64,000 nt of DNA from UBA1930 sp943371535 (GCA_943371535.1 CALRVE020000011.1:30790-94789), one strand, 5' to 3'; counted from the stretch's first letter, positions 17,944-27,562 are shown. A program made the numbers and translations. Notes: generated from the sequence alone by a model not told the origin.

Positions 17944-20574
17944 TTATCTAATCAACACACAAGTTCCTTTTTTAAACACTACTTTTCCTGTATAATCAAC
18001 ACCTTGAGCAACAAAAACAAATGTTCCGCTACCTTGTGGATTTCCTTTAATAGAACCATCCCAACCTTTGCCAATTTCACTAGTTTCATAAACCAATTGT
18101 CCCCAACGATTATAAATTCTAAAATAATCTAAACGTGTAATACCTACTGTAATGGGTTTCAATATGTCGTTCTTTCCATCGTTGTTGGGTGTAAATGCAG
18201 TAGGAATAAAAATATCTGGTTCTGAGCTAAAGATTCTTACATTAATTTCATCTTCAGCAAAACAACCTTCAGGTCTTGTTACTCTTACTTTATATCGAAT
18301 GTTATTTGGCGTGCCTGATAATGTTGCAATTGGGTTTTGAATGGTATCGTTGGATAAACCTAGTTTGGGCGACCATAGAAATTTACTATTCGCAGGAATA
18401 GCACTTGTTGCTGCAAACAATTGTAAAGGCTGATTTCGTACAATACTGGTATCTCTTCCTGCATCAATAGTAATAATGGGTACTACATTTACTACAATTG
18501 AATCTACAACAGGTTTAGGACAACCAATCGTATCTGTAGAGGTAATAAAATAGGTAGTGGTTCTGCTTGGTCCTGCAATGGGCGATAATGTATTTGCATT
18601 TAATAAAGTATTGGTTGGGCTCCAACTAAAACTACTACCAACAATATTGGCATTCAGTTGAACCCGACTTCCAAAACAAATTGCATTAACTGATGTAGCT
18701 GTAACTTGAGGGTATGGTACAGGATTTATTTTAATAGAGTCTCTATCTTGACATCTTCCTAAATTGGCATTTACATAATAGGTTGTTGGAACCAATGGTC
18801 TAACTAAAGGAAACTTAATATCCTCTACTACTTCACCAGTTGAGCTAGTCCATAAATAACTCAATGCATGACTAATTGGATTTAATCTAAAACTATCTGT
18901 TCTACAAATAGCTGAATCTGCACCTGCGTCAACCCGTATAAAATCTAGCACATTTACTTTAATAGAATCTCTGCTTATACAACCTGCATCATTGACAGTA
19001 ATCACATAAGTGGTAGTATCTGTAGGATAGACTCGAGGATTAAGTGTATTGCTGTTGATGATGTTATAATTAGGAGTCCATATTGCAGTACCAGTGCTAT
19101 TGGCAATTAGTGGTAATGTATCAATACTGCAAATTAAAGTATCTTTAAAAGGTAAGTTAATAATGGGTTCAGAACGTACTGTAATGCTTCTACTAATAGT
19201 ATCAATACAACCTTTGCTATTGGTAGAAATGAGTTGAATGTTGTAAGTGCCAGCAGTGGCATATTTCCAAGCAGTGTCTCTGCTTCTAGCAGTATCGGCA
19301 GTAGTGGTTAAATCGCCAAAATTCCATTTCCAGCTATTTACAAAACCATAAGCAGTTTGTGTAGCATCGGTAAATTGAATAGGTTGCTGATAACAAATGC
19401 CATTGGTATTGATGTTGGCAGTGAAGCCTGGAAATACATATACAAATTTTGAAGAAGAGTCTTGACAACCACCCTGAGCAGTAACCCTTAATTTCACTTC
19501 ATATCTACCAGTATCTATATAGGTATGTGATGGTGTAGGTAGTGTAGAAGTATTACCATCGCCAAAACTCCAATTATAGCCTATAATAGCAGGATTGGGC
19601 GATTCATTTACAAAGCTGAAATTAAATCCATCACAAGTTTTATCATCTGGCCCTGCATCTGGTTGAACAGTAGAGCAGTTAGCAACTGATAAAATTACAT
19701 CTTTTCTATGCTGATTAATTAATACACCATTTCTCCATTCTTCAACTGTTACACAAACCACATATCTACCAGTATTGTCAGGTGCTATTGAAGTAATTAG
19801 TCCTGTATTTACATTGATACTTGTATTGGTACCAAATGGATTGATGCCACTAAAAGGAGGAATATAGGTTAATGAGTTTAATTGAAGTTGAGTAGGTGGT
19901 GCTGGATTTGGATTTGTAGCACCTCCTCCAAAACCATTGTATGCATCGCTTAATTTATAAGCTAAAGAATCGCCATTTACATCTATTGCTCCAAAATTGA
20001 GTGTGAAAGGTGTATTTCTACAAATTGTTACAGTGTCGTTGGTGCCAAATTTAGGACAAGTATTGGTTCCTGAAGGTAATGCTGTTGTACCTGGGATTCT
20101 GGTAGTAAATGTAGCACCAATATCAGCACCTGTTACATTATCTAATACAGTTCTAGTATATCTAATCCAAGATAACAAATATCCGTTTGCTGTTCTGGGT
20201 AAATCTATGGTGCTTGAAAAAACACCAACTTCATAACATACTTCTACAAAGGGCAACAAACAAGGATTAGCTCCATTGGTATTTTTAATTTGTGGTGGAT
20301 TGCCAGTAAATTGTTGTGTTAACAATAAGTTATCAATGAGCGTTAAAGTATTATTGTCGTAAATGCCAATTCTAACTTGCTCACCATTTAATGGAGCATT
20401 GTTGTTAGAGGATGGGCCACAAACTCTAAATAATCGCATGGTAACTAAATATCTATCAGTATTACCTGCACCAGGACCTTGATATTCATAAAACAATTCT
20501 CCACCTGCAATATGTGTTGCAAATGATTGAACAAATGAAAATAATACTATAAAGGCAAGAATAATTTTCTTCAT
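17944..20574 (-). CDS. PKD-repeat secreted protein with T9SS type B C-terminal sorting domain (copy 1)
   Basis: This 876-residue surface or secreted protein has a signal peptide (MKKIILAFIVLFSFVQSFATH), two PKD-type domains (NWSFGDGNTST near residue 337 and WKWNFGDL near 415) and further Ig-like beta repeats. It ends in a gliding-motility-associated type B sorting domain (IFIPTAFTPNNDGKNDIL, then RIYNRWGQLVYE and KKGTCVLIR). Such proteins leave through SprA and associate with PorP/SprF-like partners. No enzymatic domain is seen; an adhesive or structural role is likely. It is a tandem paralogue of the next gene upstream, with the same domain order throughout. A -7-like sequence TGCTTTTG (minus strand, 20604-20611) lies 29 bp before the start. 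Confidence 0.9.
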   Translation of the reverse strand: MKKIILAFIVLFSFVQSFATHIAGGELFYEYQGPGAGNTDRYLVTMRLFRVCGPSSNNNAPLNGEQVRIGIYDNNTLTLIDNLLLTQQFTGNPPQIKNTNGANPCLLPFVEVCYEVGVFSSTIDLPRTANGYLLSWIRYTRTVLDNVTGADIGATFTTRIPGTTALPSGTNTCPKFGTNDTVTICRNTPFTLNFGAIDVNGDSLAYKLSDAYNGFGGGATNPNPAPPTQLQLNSLTYIPPFSGINPFGTNTSINVNTGLITSIAPDNTGRYVVCVTVEEWRNGVLINQHRKDVILSVANCSTVQPDAGPDDKTCDGFNFSFVNESPNPAIIGYNWSFGDGNTSTLPTPSHTYIDTGRYEVKLRVTAQGGCQDSSSKFVYVFPGFTANINTNGICYQQPIQFTDATQTAYGFVNSWKWNFGDLTTTADTARSRDTAWKYATAGTYNIQLISTNSKGCIDTISRSITVRSEPIINLPFKDTLICSIDTLPLIANSTGTAIWTPNYNIINSNTLNPRVYPTDTTTYVITVNDAGCISRDSIKVNVLDFIRVDAGADSAICRTDSFRLNPISHALSYLWTSSTGEVVEDIKFPLVRPLVPTTYYVNANLGRCQDRDSIKINPVPYPQVTATSVNAICFGSRVQLNANIVGSSFSWSPTNTLLNANTLSPIAGPSRTTTYFITSTDTIGCPKPVVDSIVVNVVPIITIDAGRDTSIVRNQPLQLFAATSAIPANSKFLWSPKLGLSNDTIQNPIATLSGTPNNIRYKVRVTRPEGCFAEDEINVRIFSSEPDIFIPTAFTPNNDGKNDILKPITVGITRLDYFRIYNRWGQLVYETSEIGKGWDGSIKGNPQGSGTFVFVAQGVDYTGKVVFKKGTCVLIR

Positions 20575-20755
20575 ATTTCTAAAATTCCCAAAAAGTGAAT
20601 GTACAAAAGCAACTTAATGAATATAAATAGTTGAATTTTCTTTAACTATTACCAAACAATTGTAAAGAGTATTTTCTTAATAATTCTGCTGCTTATTGAC
20701 GAATGGCAATATAGCTAAATGAGCTTAAATTTATAACTTGAAAATAATTTGTTTA

Positions 20756-23371
20756 CTAACGTATTAATACAACAGTTCCTTTTTTATAAATAACTTTTCC
20801 AGTATAATCAACTCCTTGTGCCATAAATACATATGTACCACTAGCCTGTTCCATTCCATTTACTGTTCCATTCCAACCTTTTGCAAATTCTTTCGTTTCA
20901 AATATTAATTGCCCCCAACGATTGTAAATTCTAAAATAATCTAGTTGTTTCATACCTACACCAATAGCTTTTAAAGCATCATTTTTGCCATCTTTATTTG
21001 GTGTAAAGGCAGTGGGTATAAAAATATTGGGTTCGGTACTATATATTTTTACCAGTATTTCATCTTCGGCAAAACAACCTTCGGGTAAAGTGGCTTTTAC
21101 TTTATATTTAATGCTATTGGCTGCAATATTTAAAGTGCTTGTTGGGTTGGGAGTATTGGTGTTGCTTAATCCTGTTGATGGACTCCAACTAAATACAACA
21201 CCATTATCGTAATTGGTGGTTGCCAATAATTGCAATGGTTGATTTTTTACAACTGAAGTATCGTTACCCGCAAATACAGTAACAGGATTAATTACTTGCA
21301 CCAATACACTGTCTTTTACTGCTTTAGTACAACCTAAGGTATCTGTAGCAGTAAGCACATAATAAGTTGTTCTTGCAGGTGCTCCAACTGGGTTTAAAGT
21401 ATTGGCAAATGCCAATGCATTTGTGGGGCTCCAATTAAAGGATGACGCAACAACGCTGCCACGTAAATAGGCTTTATCTCCATAGCAAATAGTACTGTCT
21501 AAACCTGCATTACTTATTGGGTAAGGAGCAACTTTTATAAATACCGAATCTTTGTCTTCACACTTACCCAAATTGGCTTTTACATAATATTTTGTACTTA
21601 CTAAAGGCTGTACAAATGGATTTTTAATATTGTCAACTACACCACCATCTGCTTCTGTCCATAAATAACCTAAAGCAAAACTAGTAGGATTTAATCTAAC
21701 AATATCAGTTTTACAAATAGATGTATCCACACCTGCGTCAACCTTTATAAAACTTAACACATTCACTTTAATAGAATCTCTAGTAATACAATTATTTTCA
21801 TTTAAGGTAACATAATATGTAGTGCTACTTTGTGGATGAACCAATGGATTTGATGTGTTTGCATTGATGATATTATTGTTGGGTGTCCAACTAAACAATC
21901 CAGTACCCAAAGCTCTTAAAGGCAATGTATCAATACTGCAAATCAATGTGTCTTTAAATGGAAGTTGTAAAACGGGTTTATCGTTTACCACAATATTTTT
22001 TTCAATTATTTTTTCACAGCCTTTGCTGCTACTCACAATTAATCGAACAGTTCTTGTTCCTTCAGTTGGATAAGTATAAGAAGGGTTTTTCAAAATTGAT
22101 GTATCGGCAACACTACTTGTTTCACCAAAATTCCACCGCCATTTATTTACAGTGCCATACAAGGTTTTTGTGGTATCTATAAATTGAAATGGGTTTTGAT
22201 AACAACTTCCATTTGTTCTAAAGCCTGGAAAAAATCCTGGATACACAATTACTGTTGTACTATCAATACCTGTGCAACCATTTGGTCCTGTAACAGTAAG
22301 AGTTGCTTTGTATGTACCTGTATCGCTGTATACATGTTTTGGATTTGGAAAATTAGAAGTGTTATTAGTTGAACCAGTTTCGCCAAAATTCCAAGCATAA
22401 CTTTGAATTGCCGAAGAAAAAGATTGGTTTTCAAAATATACCGAAAAGCTATCGCATTGTACAATTTTAGTAGGTAGTTGTGCATCTATATAATCGCAAT
22501 CTTGCACTTTTAAAATAAAGTCTTTTCTATGTTCGGTAAATGCTCTATCATTTCTGTATTCCGTAACACAAACACTTACAACATATTGTCCAACACCAGG
22601 TGCAATACCACTTATTACGCCTGTGCTAGGGTTAATAGTAGGACCAGCTAAAGGGTCTGTGCCACTAAATGGTAAAACATAAGGTATGGCAATTAAATTT
22701 AAAATATTGGGTGGAGCATTATTATTACTTCCAGTTGTTGCAGTATAGGCATCACAAAAAGAATATTGTAATAAATCTCCATCTTTATCTTCAGCTCCAA
22801 AGTCTAAACTAAAGTTTTTGCCTGCACAAACAAGAGCAGTATCTTTTATAAAAAATTGTGGACTAGAGTTAAAACCTCCCGGTAAAGTTGCATTACCTGG
22901 AATTTTTGTAATGTATGTTGCACCAATATTATTGTTGCTGCCTGTAGTATTTTCAATATTGTTTACTCTGCAACAACCCATTCTAGATAATGTATATCCA
23001 TTATTATTAATGGGTAGTTCAATAGTTGCAGAAAATATGGCAATTTGATAACACACATCAATATTGCCTACCAAACATGGGAAAGCAGCTGTATTTAAAG
23101 TAATTGTCTTTACTTCTTCACTTAACGGTAAATTAATAGAATTAATAAGAAAATTATTTTCATATATACCCACATTTACAATTTCAGATTGTAGAGATGG
23201 TCCAGTTGAATAACAATCTCTAAATAAACGAAGCGTTAACTTATATCTAGCAGTACCAGCACTATTTCCTTGACCTAAGTATTCGTAAAATAACTCACCA
23301 CCTGCCACATGCCTTGCAAGCAATTGACTAGCACAAGAGAGAAAAAAAATTATGAAGAGCATTTTCTTCAT
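20756..23371 (-). CDS. PKD-repeat secreted protein with T9SS type B C-terminal sorting domain (copy 2)
   Basis: This 871-residue paralogue of the adjacent downstream gene has a signal peptide ending near LLARHVAGGELFYEYLGQG, PKD-type domains (YAWNFGETGS near residue 325 and WRWNFGET near 412), and a type B sorting domain (IFIPTAFTPNKDGKNDAL, YFRIYNRWGQLIFE, KKGTVVLIR). Blocks such as LPFKDTLICSIDTLPL are identical in both copies, whereas the N-terminal third and the linker regions differ more. This indicates an old tandem duplication. It begins 14 bp after the alpha/beta hydrolase stop, so those two may form one unit. No catalytic function is visible. Confidence 0.9.
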   Translation of the reverse strand: MKKMLFIIFFLSCASQLLARHVAGGELFYEYLGQGNSAGTARYKLTLRLFRDCYSTGPSLQSEIVNVGIYENNFLINSINLPLSEEVKTITLNTAAFPCLVGNIDVCYQIAIFSATIELPINNNGYTLSRMGCCRVNNIENTTGSNNNIGATYITKIPGNATLPGGFNSSPQFFIKDTALVCAGKNFSLDFGAEDKDGDLLQYSFCDAYTATTGSNNNAPPNILNLIAIPYVLPFSGTDPLAGPTINPSTGVISGIAPGVGQYVVSVCVTEYRNDRAFTEHRKDFILKVQDCDYIDAQLPTKIVQCDSFSVYFENQSFSSAIQSYAWNFGETGSTNNTSNFPNPKHVYSDTGTYKATLTVTGPNGCTGIDSTTVIVYPGFFPGFRTNGSCYQNPFQFIDTTKTLYGTVNKWRWNFGETSSVADTSILKNPSYTYPTEGTRTVRLIVSSSKGCEKIIEKNIVVNDKPVLQLPFKDTLICSIDTLPLRALGTGLFSWTPNNNIINANTSNPLVHPQSSTTYYVTLNENNCITRDSIKVNVLSFIKVDAGVDTSICKTDIVRLNPTSFALGYLWTEADGGVVDNIKNPFVQPLVSTKYYVKANLGKCEDKDSVFIKVAPYPISNAGLDSTICYGDKAYLRGSVVASSFNWSPTNALAFANTLNPVGAPARTTYYVLTATDTLGCTKAVKDSVLVQVINPVTVFAGNDTSVVKNQPLQLLATTNYDNGVVFSWSPSTGLSNTNTPNPTSTLNIAANSIKYKVKATLPEGCFAEDEILVKIYSTEPNIFIPTAFTPNKDGKNDALKAIGVGMKQLDYFRIYNRWGQLIFETKEFAKGWNGTVNGMEQASGTYVFMAQGVDYTGKVIYKKGTVVLIR

Positions 23372-23385
23372 AAAAACAACATCAT

Positions 23386-24183
23386 TTATGGTATAATAAA
23401 TTGAAGCAGGTATTTGTTCACTTCATCAGTTGCTTCTAACATACCCATATGCCCAATTTCTTTGAGCACATGAATATACGAACATTGAGGCAAATAAGTT
23501 TGTTGAATTACATCGTTTAAGGGTGCAGCAATATCTTCTGTTCCAATAATAAACAAAACAGGTAAAAGATTATTTCTTAACACATTTAAACCATCGCTTC
23601 TATTCATCATGGCTAAAGTGTATTGTGTTAATGCTGCTTTGCTAAATTGTTTAGACGATTCAATGAGTGCTTCTACTTTTTCGGGAAATTGTTGTTTAAA
23701 TTTTTTACCAAACAAATTGGGAATGGTAGTTTTTAAAAATGCATGACCATCGTATTGTTCAATTATATCAATACTGCGTAAACGATTTTGCTTTTTTTCT
23801 TCTGTATCGGCAAATGCGGTTGAATGTATTAATCCAAAACGGGTTAAATACTGCGGAAATGTTTTGGCAAAAGCTAAAGTGATGTAACCTCCCATACTAT
23901 GCCCAAGCATAATGCATTGATGAATATTTTCTTGTTGTAGTAATGCAGCAATACAATTAGCATAATCTTGAATAGTAACAGTTTCTTGCAATTGAAGTAA
24001 CTCACTTTTTCCTGTACCGGGTAAATTAGGTACAATTAATTGGCAATGTGATTTTAAAAAACCAATTTGATGATTGAAAACAGAACTGTCTTCTCCAAAA
24101 CCATGTATTAAAACAACCGATTTTCCTGAACCTTCAATTCTGTAAGAAATATTTGATGATTGATATTGAAAATTTTTTTCCAT
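23386..24183 (-). CDS. Alpha/beta-fold hydrolase
   Basis: The 265-residue protein shows the complete alpha/beta hydrolase pattern: oxyanion-hole segment VVLIHGFGED (24-33), nucleophile elbow GHSMGG with Ser96, acid Asp217 (IIGTEDIAAP) and His245 (KEIGHMGMLE). There is no signal peptide, so it acts in the cytoplasm. The family covers esterases, lipases, C-C hydrolases and acyl transferases, and nothing here singles out a substrate. It lies directly upstream of a T9SS type B protein gene on the same strand (14-bp gap). Two REP-like palindromes lie just upstream of its start. Confidence 0.88.
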   Translation of the reverse strand: MEKNFQYQSSNISYRIEGSGKSVVLIHGFGEDSSVFNHQIGFLKSHCQLIVPNLPGTGKSELLQLQETVTIQDYANCIAALLQQENIHQCIMLGHSMGGYITLAFAKTFPQYLTRFGLIHSTAFADTEEKKQNRLRSIDIIEQYDGHAFLKTTIPNLFGKKFKQQFPEKVEALIESSKQFSKAALTQYTLAMMNRSDGLNVLRNNLLPVLFIIGTEDIAAPLNDVIQQTYLPQCSYIHVLKEIGHMGMLEATDEVNKYLLQFIIP

Positions 24184-24234
24184 AATTTGAAATATGACAA
24201 ATAGTAAGCCAATTGTAATAATTGTTTAAATTTC

Positions 24235-24261
24235 TATCGTTGGTGACCTCACCAACCGATA
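24235..24261. repeat. REP-like palindrome 1
   Basis: TATCG-TTGGTGA and TCACCAACCGATA form an imperfect stem (one base missing on the left arm) around a very short loop. The core TTGGTG...CACCAA is shared with four other palindromes in the next 6 kb. Confidence 0.75.
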
Positions 24262-24295
24262 ACAATTGATTGCTTTCATTTACTAGCAATTAACA

Positions 24296-24328
24296 TTATT
24301 GATTGGTGAGACACCCGCCAATAAATAA
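24296..24328. repeat. REP-like palindrome 2 (degenerate)
   Basis: ATTGGTG (24302-24308) pairs with CGCCAAT (24316-24322) through one G-T wobble, and after one mismatch the outer TTATT/AATAA pairs extend the stem. It lies 34 bp from palindrome 1, so the two resemble a paired REP unit. Confidence 0.6.
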
Positions 24329-24418
24329 AATAACTCCTAAATTAAATAGTAAGCCAAGTATAATTTCTATTACATTTTTCTTTTGTAAAACTACAGGCAA
24401 TAAGCATGTTTTCTTCAA
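24296..24418 (-). CDS. Possible small membrane protein ORF (40 residues), doubtful
   Basis: An open frame begins at TTG (24418) and would encode MKKTCLLPVVLQKK, then a hydrophobic run (VIEIILGLLFNLGVILFIGG) and CLTNQ. Two Lys-rich ends around one membrane span are plausible for a small membrane protein. However, A+T-rich DNA often yields such runs by chance, no ATG is present, and the last codons fall in a palindromic repeat. I list it only as a candidate. Confidence 0.15.
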   Translation of the reverse strand: MKKTCLLPVVLQKKNVIEIILGLLFNLGVILFIGGCLTNQ

Positions 24419-24546
24419 GCAAAAAAATTGCAGCTAAAAAATATGATAGTTATCAGTTTTCAGTTTAGTGTAACTAAAGTAACAATAGCTCTTTTTTGTG
24501 GAAAGTAGTTTTACACTATCAAATTAACCACACAAAACTTACAGTC

Positions 24547-25746
24547 ATGAAAATAGTAGTTATAGGAGGAAACTTTGCAGGCTTTACTGCAGCCCTCGAA
24601 TTAAAAAGAAAATTAAAAGATAGAGCCGAAGTAACCGTGATAGATAGAAGCGAAGATTTTTTATACATTCCTTCATTAATATGGGTGCCATTAAAAAGAA
24701 GAGAATTAAGTGAAATTAGTGTTCCTAGAAGAAAAGTATTAGAAAAGAAAGGGGTAGATTTTGTTTGTACTACAGCCTTAACAGTTGACCCAGGCACACA
24801 AATTGTTCATACCGAGAATGGCGATTTTGCATACGATGAATTAGTGATTGCCACAGGTCCTAAAGTAAACTTTGATATTGCCCCCGGTGTAAGAGAACAT
24901 GCTTGTTATATTGGTACACCTGTTGGTGCAATGAAAACAAGAGAAAAATTAGAAGCCTTCAAAAAAAATCCTGGTCCTATTGTAATTGGTGCAACCCAAA
25001 ATGCAGGATGCATGGGTGCAGCATATGAATTTTTATTCAACATAGAAAAGTGGTTGAGAGAGCAAAATATTCGTGAAAAAGTAGATTTATATTGGGTTAC
25101 ACCCGAAGATTATTTAGGTCATTTTGGTATAGATGGAATGCCTGGAGGAGAAGCCATGCTGAAAGGATTTATGAAAATGTTTAACATTCATTACCGTACA
25201 CAAGTAGGTGTAGAAGAAGTAACCAACCACAACATAAAATTGAGCAATGGAGAAACTATTGAATCGAATTTTATCATGTTAATGCCACCATTTTTAGGCG
25301 TAGATTTTATTAAAAACTCTCCTAAGTTAGAAGCAATGGCCAATGGCTTTTTAGATGTAGATGGAACTTATCAGCATAAAAAATACAAGAATGTTTGGGG
25401 TGCTGGTTTAACGGTAAATGTTACTGCTCCTTTCACTTCAAAAAAAATACCTTATGCTGTACCTAAAACAGGTTATCCTAGTGACGAAACAGGAAAAATT
25501 GTAGCAGAAAATATAATTAGAATTGCCAATGGCAATAATGAACTGAAATGCAAAAAATGGGGCGATATACCAGGTTTATGCGTAATGGATGCAGGCAAAA
25601 AAGAAGTGTTGATATTTTCTAATCATTTGTTTAAGCCTAGAACATTTGCTATTATGTTGCCCAATGTTTTTTATGATTTTACCAAAGTATTGTTAGAGAA
25701 ATATTTCTTATGGAAACTTAGAAATGGTTACTCTAGTTTACCCTAG
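24547..25746 (+). CDS. SQR-like FAD-dependent pyridine nucleotide-disulfide oxidoreductase
   Basis: The 399-residue flavoprotein opens with an FAD-binding dinucleotide fold (MKIVVIGGNFAGFTAALELK), which is why I place the start at 24547 rather than at an upstream TTG. It has a second nucleotide-binding segment near residue 145 and Cys155 in QNAGCMGAAYEF. That position matches a catalytic Cys of sulfide:quinone oxidoreductases. Cys120 and a C-terminal Cys (PGLCVMDAG) are also present. The C-terminus is amphipathic (LLEKYFLWKLRNGYSSLP), as in membrane-associated SQR proteins. Sulfide or polysulfide oxidation to quinone is therefore a reasonable guess, but type-specific residues cannot be verified here. 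A truncated second copy of its 3' end lies at 29206-29363. Confidence 0.82.
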   Translation: MKIVVIGGNFAGFTAALELKRKLKDRAEVTVIDRSEDFLYIPSLIWVPLKRRELSEISVPRRKVLEKKGVDFVCTTALTVDPGTQIVHTENGDFAYDELVIATGPKVNFDIAPGVREHACYIGTPVGAMKTREKLEAFKKNPGPIVIGATQNAGCMGAAYEFLFNIEKWLREQNIREKVDLYWVTPEDYLGHFGIDGMPGGEAMLKGFMKMFNIHYRTQVGVEEVTNHNIKLSNGETIESNFIMLMPPFLGVDFIKNSPKLEAMANGFLDVDGTYQHKKYKNVWGAGLTVNVTAPFTSKKIPYAVPKTGYPSDETGKIVAENIIRIANGNNELKCKKWGDIPGLCVMDAGKKEVLIFSNHLFKPRTFAIMLPNVFYDFTKVLLEKYFLWKLRNGYSSLP

Positions 25747-25770
25747 TTTTGATTGGTTGTATATTTGATC

Positions 25771-25807
25771 AACTGCTGTTGCTTAGTTGCAATGGCAGTT
25801 TTTTTTA
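25771..25807 (+). terminator. Terminator of the SQR-like gene
   Basis: AACTGCTGTTGC (25771-25782) pairs with GCAATGGCAGTT (25789-25800) through ten Watson-Crick pairs and two G-T wobbles, with a 6-nt loop and a T run. The duplicated copy at 29389 keeps the stem with substituted bases. Confidence 0.85.
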
Positions 25808-25832
25808 TCGGTTGGTGTCTCACCAACCGATA
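25806..25832. repeat. REP-like palindrome 3
   Basis: TATCGGTTGGTG and CACCAACCGATA form a perfect 12-bp stem around TCT. It starts at the end of the SQR-like gene's terminator T-run. Confidence 0.85.
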
Positions 25833-25881
25833 AGAATGGCAGTTTTTTATTTTATCATTGGTAGTAAGATGAATATAAAAT

Positions 25882-25916
25882 AAAAGAGATGAATAGCAAC
25901 GCCATTCATCTCTTTT
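25882..25916. terminator. Bidirectional terminator between convergent genes
   Basis: AAAAGAGATGAAT (25882-25894) is fully complementary to 25904-25916, with a 9-nt loop and T/A runs on both sides. Read on the minus strand it ends the transcript of the 529-residue secreted protein gene. Confidence 0.85.
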
Positions 25917-25939
25917 ATTCATTTCTTTTCAAAATTTAA

Positions 25940-27529
25940 TTACAAAGACTCTATAGAAACTCTTGTATATTTTTCTTTTTTATTGTATTCTGAAACCAGA
26001 ATATGACCCTCTTTTGCTGGGAAAATATTGGTAATTACATTGCCATCTTTATATGGAACAGTTCTAACTATTTTTTTCTTGTTCACATTATAAATAGTAA
26101 TCTTACTATTGTCTTTCATAATAATAAAATTAGTTTTGGCATCTTCATTTGTAACATGAGAGTAGCTTTTTCTATCTACTGCCGATACTGAGCTTGAACC
26201 TTTCATTATAATTTTTATTTTTTCTCCTTCAATTGTATTTTCTAAACTCAAAGCACCTTTTGCGTTTTGTTTTATAATCATGGCATCTTGAGCAGAGTAT
26301 TTGTTGTAGCCACCACCTGCAATTATTATTGGAGGAAGTATAAATGGTAATGTAACTAATGTTGAAATCATAGAACCAATTTTTGGCTTCTTTCTAACAC
26401 CTGTTCCAATAAAGTAAGTATTACCACTAAAGTCTTTAAATGCTTGTGTACCGTCAAAATAACATTTTGTATCAGCAAATTTACCCTTTGCATTAATCAT
26501 AGGTTCTTTAGATTCGTCTGACCAATAAGAAAATTTTTCTACTAAGCTTTTTTTGGTAGAACCTGTAAGATTAATAGTAAAAACACCTTTATAAAAACCT
26601 TTGTTCAATTGCTTGGCAGTAGGTGAGTAATTAACTGTATTGCTTGAAGATACAATCATTCCAGTGATGTATGGCATTTTTGTAACAGGGTCGTAGTTAA
26701 AGTTGATTACTTTCAAACGATTACCAGTTTTACTATCTTTTAAAATATATTTAAGTGTTTCAGAATTATCCTTAACACTATATCCATTTATTTCATCATC
26801 TCTTTTATCGGTTAATAGAAGACCTACTTTTAATAGGTAAATATCGGTTTTCGAAGTAAATAATCTAAAGTAAATCTGTTTATCTTTTGTAATTTTTTTT
26901 TTCCAAATTTCATCTCCCTTAAAATTGTACAATGATAGATAATTGCTCTCATCGTCGCCATAAAAAACCGAGAATCCTGTTTCTTGAACATTGGCAATTT
27001 GCATAGGTTGTGCCAAACTTGCATATCCAACTAATGATTTAGAAAAAAGATCAGGGGGAGCATATGTATCTTGATCTGGCTTAGTGTTTACAATTGTTTC
27101 ATTGGTTTTAAAAATTTTTCCCGTTAAATCCATAAACTGAAGTAGAGTATAAAATTTGGCTTCTTTGGTTAATTTATTAAGCTCTTTTCTGTTTTTCATT
27201 TGTTTGCCTAAAAAATTACTCTTTAGGTAAGAAAGACAAATTACATCATTTTCAAATGATACATCATACAATTGAAGACTAAATTCTTTAAAACTTACAG
27301 TACCAATATCATTCAGGTTTTCATCCATAATAGTAATCTTATAACTGAAAGAATCTTCTGAAATTTCTTCCAATCTTGTAAATGTTAAATAACCTACTAA
27401 AGTTTTGTCTTGCATTAAAGGCCTAACCGTAGAGGCAATTTCATCCCCTACTTCTTTAAAAACTTTGGATTGTGCATTCGATACTAATGCTGTTAAAATA
27501 AACGACAGCACAAAAAACATTTTTCTCAT
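25940..27529 (-). CDS. Secreted protein of unknown function (529 residues)
   Basis: I do not recognise this protein. It has a clear signal peptide (MRKMFFVLSFILTALVSNAQ) and a predominantly beta-strand, lysine-rich mature part. A short Gly/Pro/Ile-rich hydrophobic segment near residues 388-408 (STLVTLPFILPPIIIAGGGY) might contact a membrane. No Cys lipobox, T9SS sorting domain or catalytic motif is seen, so it is probably periplasmic or loosely envelope-associated. Its start lies 33 bp after the stop of the M48 metalloprotease gene, so the two probably share a transcript and perhaps a role in envelope quality control. It ends at a strong terminator. Confidence 0.8.
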   Translation of the reverse strand: MRKMFFVLSFILTALVSNAQSKVFKEVGDEIASTVRPLMQDKTLVGYLTFTRLEEISEDSFSYKITIMDENLNDIGTVSFKEFSLQLYDVSFENDVICLSYLKSNFLGKQMKNRKELNKLTKEAKFYTLLQFMDLTGKIFKTNETIVNTKPDQDTYAPPDLFSKSLVGYASLAQPMQIANVQETGFSVFYGDDESNYLSLYNFKGDEIWKKKITKDKQIYFRLFTSKTDIYLLKVGLLLTDKRDDEINGYSVKDNSETLKYILKDSKTGNRLKVINFNYDPVTKMPYITGMIVSSSNTVNYSPTAKQLNKGFYKGVFTINLTGSTKKSLVEKFSYWSDESKEPMINAKGKFADTKCYFDGTQAFKDFSGNTYFIGTGVRKKPKIGSMISTLVTLPFILPPIIIAGGGYNKYSAQDAMIIKQNAKGALSLENTIEGEKIKIIMKGSSSVSAVDRKSYSHVTNEDAKTNFIIMKDNSKITIYNVNKKKIVRTVPYKDGNVITNIFPAKEGHILVSEYNKKEKYTRVSIESL

Positions 27530-27562
27530 AATAAATTGTTTGGTTGATTGTTTAAGGAGGTA

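Larger units (their letters stand above)
24184..24546. other. Intergenic region with two palindromes and a doubtful 40-codon ORF
   Basis: The 363-bp gap between the divergently transcribed hydrolase and SQR-like genes contains two REP-like hairpins (24235-24261 and 24296-24328) and a short minus-strand ORF (24296-24418). I saw no exact TAnnTTTG promoter element on either strand, although both flanking genes need one. Confidence 0.7.
25589..25832 (+). repeat. Segmental duplication, copy A (gene end + terminator + palindrome)
   Basis: This stretch holds the last 52 codons of the SQR-like gene, its terminator and palindrome 3. It is matched nearly base for base by 29206-29462, except in the final ~40 bp. 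Over the shared coding part I count 10 differences, 9 of them synonymous. Confidence 0.9.

Noticed and set aside
22249..22485. Additional minus-strand frame within the PKD gene
   Set aside because: It lies inside a well-supported gene in another frame.
24496..24546. Upstream TTG start for the SQR-like protein
   Set aside because: The FAD motif begins directly at ATG 24547.
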